Shown here piece after piece: positions 15,262 to 19,214 of a stretch of DNA of 19,214 nucleotides. The DNA is from JBEICQ01 sp046297395. Lineage in GTDB: Bacteria; Bacteroidota; Bacteroidia; UBA4408. Each line of letters opens with the position of its first letter. Positions within the stretch are counted from its first letter, which is position 1. The stretch spans positions 1-19,214 of the forward strand of contig JBKCNM010000077.1 of assembly GCA_046297395.1 (NCBI GenBank), written 5' to 3'. The translations under genes and the position numbers were made by a program. Under the pieces are notes generated by a model. The model worked only from the letters and a program-made list of their open reading frames with translations. It was not told where the DNA came from and made no database searches.

Positions 15262-18200
15262 TCAGGCCTCAAAGCCTATCACCAGAATATCGTCTACCTG
15301 AAAGTGTTCGGTTCCCATCCATTCAGTAAAAAATGTCTGGATTTTTTTTGACTGCTCATGAATGGAAGTGTTTTGCAAATCGGTGAGCATGGCTATAAAA
15401 TTTTTGGTTAAGAGTTTTCTCCCTTCCGGTCCGCCAAACTGATCTACCACGCCGTCGCTAAACATATACACACGGTCGCCCTTCTGCAATTCCAGGGTAT
15501 GCTCTTCAAAAACCTGATCAGATTTGGTGGTACCTCCAATACCTGCCTTTGTTCCTTTGATGTTTCGCCACAAAGCGCCGTCCCTGAAAATAAACAAAGG
15601 TCGGTTTGCTCCGGAGAATACCAGCCTGTTTGCTTCGGCATCATATTCACAGTAGGCCATCTCCATCCCATCCTTGATGGAGTTTTCCTTTTCTTGTTTC
15701 AAGGATCGCTTCATCTCCCTGTTCACATTGGCAAGCACACTTGCAGGGTTCGGAGAAAGCAGCTCCTGATCGCATACATACGAAATCTTCTCAATGCCAA
15801 GCATACTCATAAATGCGCCGGGCACACCATGGCCTGTGCAATCTGCCACCACCAGGCGGACGGCGTTTTGCGGACTGCGACTCAACCAATAAAAATCCCC
15901 GCTCACGATGTCTCTGGGTTGAAAAAAAACAAATCCCGTGGGCAATACTTCCTTGAAATAATCCGGCTCCGGAAGCACATTGGTCTGCAGGATTTTTGCA
16001 TAATTGATGCTGTCTGTAATCTCGCGGTTGATTTCCTCAATATGGGCTTTTTGTTTTTTAATCTCGGTGGTCCGGTCATCCACCATCCTTTCGAGCACGA
16101 TATTTTTTTTGCGCAACCTGAGTGTATTCAATTTGAGCGAGAGGTAGAACAAGCCTGAGAATCCTGAAAAATAAACCAGGTATGCCCACCAGGTACGATA
16201 CCATGGAGGAAGAATCTTAAATGAAAATACAGCCGTCTTTCCCTTGAATCCATACATGTTTTTTGACTTCACCACAAAGGTGTAATCGCCTTCAGGAAGA
16301 TTCAGAAAATCCCTGCTTGCAGATTGGTTCCAGGGAGTGAATCCCCGGTCGATGGGTTGTAAAAAAGTAGAGAAATACAGGTTGTCGGAATTCACAAAAC
16401 TATTGGCTGCATACAAAAAATCTACTTGGTTCATGCGGTATGGCAGCACCATTTTTCCGTCCGAAAAAAATTCAGCGCTGTTTGCCGACAATGGCACATC
16501 ATAATTTCCTCCATATATGCAGATGTTTCCGTTAACCATGACCCTGCGAATGCTGTTCTCAAAATATTTCTCAGGATGAAAAACAAGTGCCGGATAGTAA
16601 ACTGCCAATCCTCCGTTCATGCTCATCAGCACGCTTTGGTTTTCTGCATGAAACCACATGCTGTTTTTCTGCATTTTGTTAAGCCTGATAAATGCATCTG
16701 CATTTTTTGACCACTTTCCGTTGGTATACCTCAGGAAATACAATTTGTGATCGGTGACTTCGTCACAATTCAAAAAAACACATGAATCCCCTATTGTAAG
16801 CACAGAAAAACTATATAAACTGTCATAGGGAGATCCCAGCTCACGGGCAGTAATGAGGGGCTTTACCGAGGTTTTGCCTTGCTCCTGCCGGAGCATATAC
16901 AAGCCCAATTGGGTAGTAAACACCAATTGTTGCTGAAAAACTTCGAGCATGTAATGATTCTCGCGAAGCGCCGAGAGCGTGCCCAAATTCACTTTTCTCA
17001 GGTTATAGCCGGAATCGTTCACATCGAGTGAATAAATTCCTCCATATTCTACCGAAAAAAACAAGGTATTGCCAATTTGCTTGAGCGAACGGATTTCCGG
17101 AATCTCACGGGTGAGAAGACTATCAAAACGATGAAAAATGTTTTCTTCTGTTACCGGCCTGTCTTCCAAACGAATCTTTCGCAAACAATCTACCCCTCCT
17201 ACCCAGGCTGTATTTGCTTGAGCTCCCGCAGGGGTAATCACCGTGGTGTAGTCTTCGGAAAGCAAACTGATTTTTTCTCCTTCCAGAGCAAATAAGCCTT
17301 TGCTGCCGGCAACCAGGAGGATGTTTTTGTTTTTGTTTCGCAAGCACAACATGTCAAAACACTCCACGCCTTTGAGGGCAAACTGTTCAAACACCGGATT
17401 GCTTTGCTTTGCATCGGCTTTGTAAATGCCTCTGTCGGTGGCTACATAAAGGATGCCATCATTTACCAGCGTCTTGTTAATGGTATTGGGCAAATTGTAT
17501 TTTTTGTCGTACAGATGAAGCGATTCATTGAGCTCCACCAAAGAGATGCCATCCATGCTTGCTACCCAAAGCAAATGGTTACGGTCTAAAAACAGGCTCG
17601 TTACATTGTTGTCGCTTAGGCCCCTGGCGGTAGATAGATGATACCTGATGCTGCCTTCCTTGTCGGCTATGTACAAACCGTTCTGTCTTGTACCCAGGGC
17701 AAAGGTTTGGGCATCTAACTGCACCCCGCAAAAAAGTTCATGGTTGGCCATCTCCCTGCTTAACTCTTTCCATACAGGAAGCACTTTTCCAAGGAGGGTG
17801 TCGAGTAAAAAAAATCCTTTTTCGCGGGTGCCTACCAACAAGCCATGGGGCCGGGCGGTCACATAATCCACCTTGATATTGGCAAAATAGGCTCCGCCCT
17901 TGAGCAAGGTTACTTCGCTGCCTTTGCCCAAACGACAGAGTCCCCTTCCCTGCTCACGAAGAATGGTGGTGGTGGAGGATGGAAAAAAAATTTTATGAAA
18001 AGTATTTCCTTTTTGAGGAAAAATGCCGGAAAAAGCATTGCCTTGTTTTCGGATGATGAGGTCATTGGTAAAAAAACAAACCTCATTCCCTCTCGAAAAG
18101 ATATCCCAAACCGTTTGAAAATCCCTGAGGTTTGCAGGAAGCCGGTCGCTGAATGATTGGTACTTCATTGTACCTGCTGAGGCTTCGCTCACCACGCCAA

Positions 18201-18489
18201 TGTCGCCATCACCTCCTGTGTAAACAAGGTTTTGGTGACACAATACGCTGGTTACCCTGCCCTGCATGGAGTTTACGGGAGAGGAAAATTCAATGCCGTT
18301 GTATTTCAGCAAAAAGGTTCCGTTGGCTATGTAGATATTGCCTGAATTGTCCTGGCTAAAATCAAAATTGTTTTGGTGTCCGCCCGAGTATTGCGCGCTA
18401 TGAAAGGACCTCACAAAAGGGGATGCAGGGGCAAGAGAGGCAAGTAAAACACAAGCAAAAAAAAGTACTTGCTTCAGCAAAGGGCTCAT
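15262..18489 (-). CDS. Periplasmic propeller/Y_Y_Y sensor fused to a SpoIIE-type PP2C phosphatase
   Basis: 1075 residues from ATG 18489 (MSPLLKQVLFFACVLLASL), chosen because it starts a signal peptide; an in-frame ATG at 18528 adds 13 residues. Residues ~30-680 form repeats of the two-component-regulator propeller type (for example GLSDNNVTSLFLDRNHLLWVAS divided by turns). About 680-755 is a Y_Y_Y domain (LPEGDYTFVVKSKNMYG). One transmembrane helix lies near 763-788 (WWAYLVYFSGFSGLFYLSL), then a coiled coil (about 790-830), then the SpoIIE phosphatase: SGDFYW near 860, ADCTGHGVPGAFMSML, FSDGVVDQFGG near 1007, and DDILVIGF at the end, with the metal-binding aspartates intact. The layout suggests sensing outside the inner membrane and dephosphorylating a cytoplasmic partner, usually an anti-sigma-factor antagonist. 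No such partner is encoded nearby. It is a single-gene unit. Confidence 0.92.
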   Translation of the reverse strand: MSPLLKQVLFFACVLLASLAPASPFVRSFHSAQYSGGHQNNFDFSQDNSGNIYIANGTFLLKYNGIEFSSPVNSMQGRVTSVLCHQNLVYTGGDGDIGVVSEASAGTMKYQSFSDRLPANLRDFQTVWDIFSRGNEVCFFTNDLIIRKQGNAFSGIFPQKGNTFHKIFFPSSTTTILREQGRGLCRLGKGSEVTLLKGGAYFANIKVDYVTARPHGLLVGTREKGFFLLDTLLGKVLPVWKELSREMANHELFCGVQLDAQTFALGTRQNGLYIADKEGSIRYHLSTARGLSDNNVTSLFLDRNHLLWVASMDGISLVELNESLHLYDKKYNLPNTINKTLVNDGILYVATDRGIYKADAKQSNPVFEQFALKGVECFDMLCLRNKNKNILLVAGSKGLFALEGEKISLLSEDYTTVITPAGAQANTAWVGGVDCLRKIRLEDRPVTEENIFHRFDSLLTREIPEIRSLKQIGNTLFFSVEYGGIYSLDVNDSGYNLRKVNLGTLSALRENHYMLEVFQQQLVFTTQLGLYMLRQEQGKTSVKPLITARELGSPYDSLYSFSVLTIGDSCVFLNCDEVTDHKLYFLRYTNGKWSKNADAFIRLNKMQKNSMWFHAENQSVLMSMNGGLAVYYPALVFHPEKYFENSIRRVMVNGNICIYGGNYDVPLSANSAEFFSDGKMVLPYRMNQVDFLYAANSFVNSDNLYFSTFLQPIDRGFTPWNQSASRDFLNLPEGDYTFVVKSKNMYGFKGKTAVFSFKILPPWYRTWWAYLVYFSGFSGLFYLSLKLNTLRLRKKNIVLERMVDDRTTEIKKQKAHIEEINREITDSINYAKILQTNVLPEPDYFKEVLPTGFVFFQPRDIVSGDFYWLSRSPQNAVRLVVADCTGHGVPGAFMSMLGIEKISYVCDQELLSPNPASVLANVNREMKRSLKQEKENSIKDGMEMAYCEYDAEANRLVFSGANRPLFIFRDGALWRNIKGTKAGIGGTTKSDQVFEEHTLELQKGDRVYMFSDGVVDQFGGPEGRKLLTKNFIAMLTDLQNTSIHEQSKKIQTFFTEWMGTEHFQVDDILVIGFEA

Positions 18490-18494
18490 TGCCT

Positions 18495-18502
18495 CAAAAA
18501 TA
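18495..18502 (-). promoter_or_regulatory. Candidate -7 promoter box for the sensor phosphatase
   Basis: The minus strand reads TATTTTTG, a full TAnnTTTG match, five bases before the ATG at 18489. A TTG 23 bases further upstream is a possible but distant -33 element. If used, the mRNA would be nearly leaderless. Confidence 0.4.
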
Positions 18503-18546
18503 TGCATTTGAAGATGAAATAGAAACAAGCCGGAACAAAACCTACC

Positions 18547-18575
18547 GCCGGCGCAAGTCTGCCGCGTGCGCCGGC
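18547..18575. repeat. GC-rich perfect 9-bp hairpin
   Basis: GCCGGCGCA (18547-18555) pairs perfectly with TGCGCCGGC (18567-18575) across an 11-base loop. It is unusually GC-rich for the neighbourhood and is not followed by a T-run on either strand. It may be an extragenic palindrome, a factor-independent pause, or a regulator site upstream of the sensor gene. Confidence 0.6.
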
Positions 18576-18596
18576 AATGGGCATTTTAAAAATGTC

Positions 18597-18615
18597 TTTG
18601 GGGCTGCGCCCCAAA
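18597..18615 (-). terminator. Hairpin terminator after the FISUMP gene
   Basis: TTTGGGGC (18597-18604) and GCCCCAAA (18608-18615) form a perfect 8-bp stem with a TGC/GCA triloop. On the minus strand it begins about 30 bases after the FISUMP stop codon and is followed by GACATTTTTAAAA, a usable T-run. The same GGGGC-TGC-GCCCC core could also be a dispersed repeat in this genome. Confidence 0.6.
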
Positions 18616-18644
18616 CCCCAAGTGTCAAATGAATCAAATGAATT

Positions 18645-19214
18645 CTAATCCCTGAGGCATCGGACAGAAAACCCATATGTTTTACTGACATTGAGCCTGT
18701 TTACAGCGCCATTATGGTAATTCATGGATCGGTACCAGGCATTGTTTGTACTGAACTCCGTACAGCTCCACCAGTGCCCGTAGTCGCCAATGTTGCTGAA
18801 TACTCCATCGAAGTAGCGGTTACCGCCCGGAAGACCTGAAAATCCGCTGCTGTTGTCGGCGGCTGCATTGGGGCTTAACCAATACTGCGTGCCCGTGCTT
18901 TTCATTTTGCCACCCGCTACATTTTCTCCACCTAAAAAGGTGGTTAAGGTAGTCCATTCTGCATCGGTAGGCACATGCCAGCCCGCTGGGCACAGGTTAC
19001 GCACATCGCTTGCTGCATACCAATTGTACAATTTGCCATAAGCGCAGTTGTTTGCTGCACTGTCGTTATCATAAAAACAGGTGGCGCCATTGAGTGTATT
19101 CACCCAGGTAGCAGAATCCGCTACCACAGGTATGGCATCTCCGTTGCGGTAATGGCTTGCTTTGAGGTTTTCTGCCATCCATTCTTGCGTGCCTATCACA
19201 ATTGTATTATACAC
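18645..19214 (-). CDS. FISUMP-domain surface protein, C-terminal part (5' end outside window)
   Basis: 189 codons are visible and the frame is open to the window edge; the first codon is GTG, most likely the internal Val of a VYNTIVIG repeat edge rather than the start. The sequence is a full FISUMP (Fibrobacter succinogenes major paralogous) domain: IGTQEWMAENLKAS, CAYGKLYNWYAA, LCPAGWHVPTDAEW, GFSGLPGGNRY, WWSCTE and the closing GFSVRCLRD. The domain is found in many copies in exported proteins of Bacteroidota and Fibrobacter; its fold is C-type-lectin/formylglycine-like, function largely unknown. No T9SS tail follows: the protein ends with the domain. N-terminal signal and other domains cannot be seen. 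Confidence 0.9.
   Translation of the reverse strand: MYNTIVIGTQEWMAENLKASHYRNGDAIPVVADSATWVNTLNGATCFYDNDSAANNCAYGKLYNWYAASDVRNLCPAGWHVPTDAEWTTLTTFLGGENVAGGKMKSTGTQYWLSPNAAADNSSGFSGLPGGNRYFDGVFSNIGDYGHWWSCTEFSTNNAWYRSMNYHNGAVNRLNVSKTYGFSVRCLRD

Overview
The window looks like a piece of a Bacteroidota chromosome, most likely an environmental lineage of the Chitinophagales/Sphingobacteriales type. Evidence for this: two secreted proteins with type IX secretion (T9SS) C-terminal sorting tails, a FISUMP-domain surface protein, a SpoIIE-type phosphatase behind a periplasmic propeller and Y_Y_Y domain, a Bacteroidetes-style tripartite RND efflux operon, and several TAnnTTTG promoter boxes of the Bacteroidota primary sigma factor type. 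No RNA genes or phage genes are seen.

Layout. (1) Bases 1-80 are homopolymeric G/C sequence, probably a poor contig end. (2) Bases ~170-1750 hold a mobile-element cluster. One intact IS200-like Y1/HUH transposase (tnpA, minus strand) is surrounded by remnants of further copies of the same element in the same orientation. The remnants keep a stub of the tnpA 5' end, a stub of its 3' end, the 3' hairpin block, and an upstream hairpin module. In one copy that module has expanded into an array of about fifteen 30-31 bp units, each carrying a GCCCC-TAY-GGGGC hairpin. (3) Bases 1872-4363, minus strand: a ferredoxin-NADP reductase-like flavoprotein followed by an MBL/beta-CASP hydrolase, probably co-transcribed. 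(4) Bases 4708-5934, plus strand: a secreted protein with galactose-binding-like motifs and a T9SS-like tail. (5) Bases 6173-12733, minus strand: a complete tetR-tolC-adaptor-permease efflux operon, ended by a strong hairpin terminator and headed by a promoter that overlaps a perfect 10-8-10 inverted repeat (candidate TetR operator). (6) Bases 12805-14391 and 14502-15104, plus strand: a T9SS-exported repeat protein divergent from tetR, then a membrane-anchored YceI-family protein. (7) Bases 15262-18489, minus strand: a large sensor/SpoIIE phosphatase. (8) Bases 18645-19214, minus strand: the C-terminal part of a FISUMP-domain protein running off the window.

How the parts work together. The efflux operon is self-contained: the TetR repressor probably binds the inverted repeat and controls itself plus the outer-membrane channel, adaptor lipoprotein and pump; the divergent gene at 12805 shares the same 71-bp control region. 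The other genes are single units or pairs with no obvious shared pathway. The most interesting part is the tnpA/hairpin cluster: tandem, partly deleted copies of one transposon with a locally expanded REP-like array. It resembles the REP/RAYT situation of Proteobacteria but is built around an IS200-type transposase.
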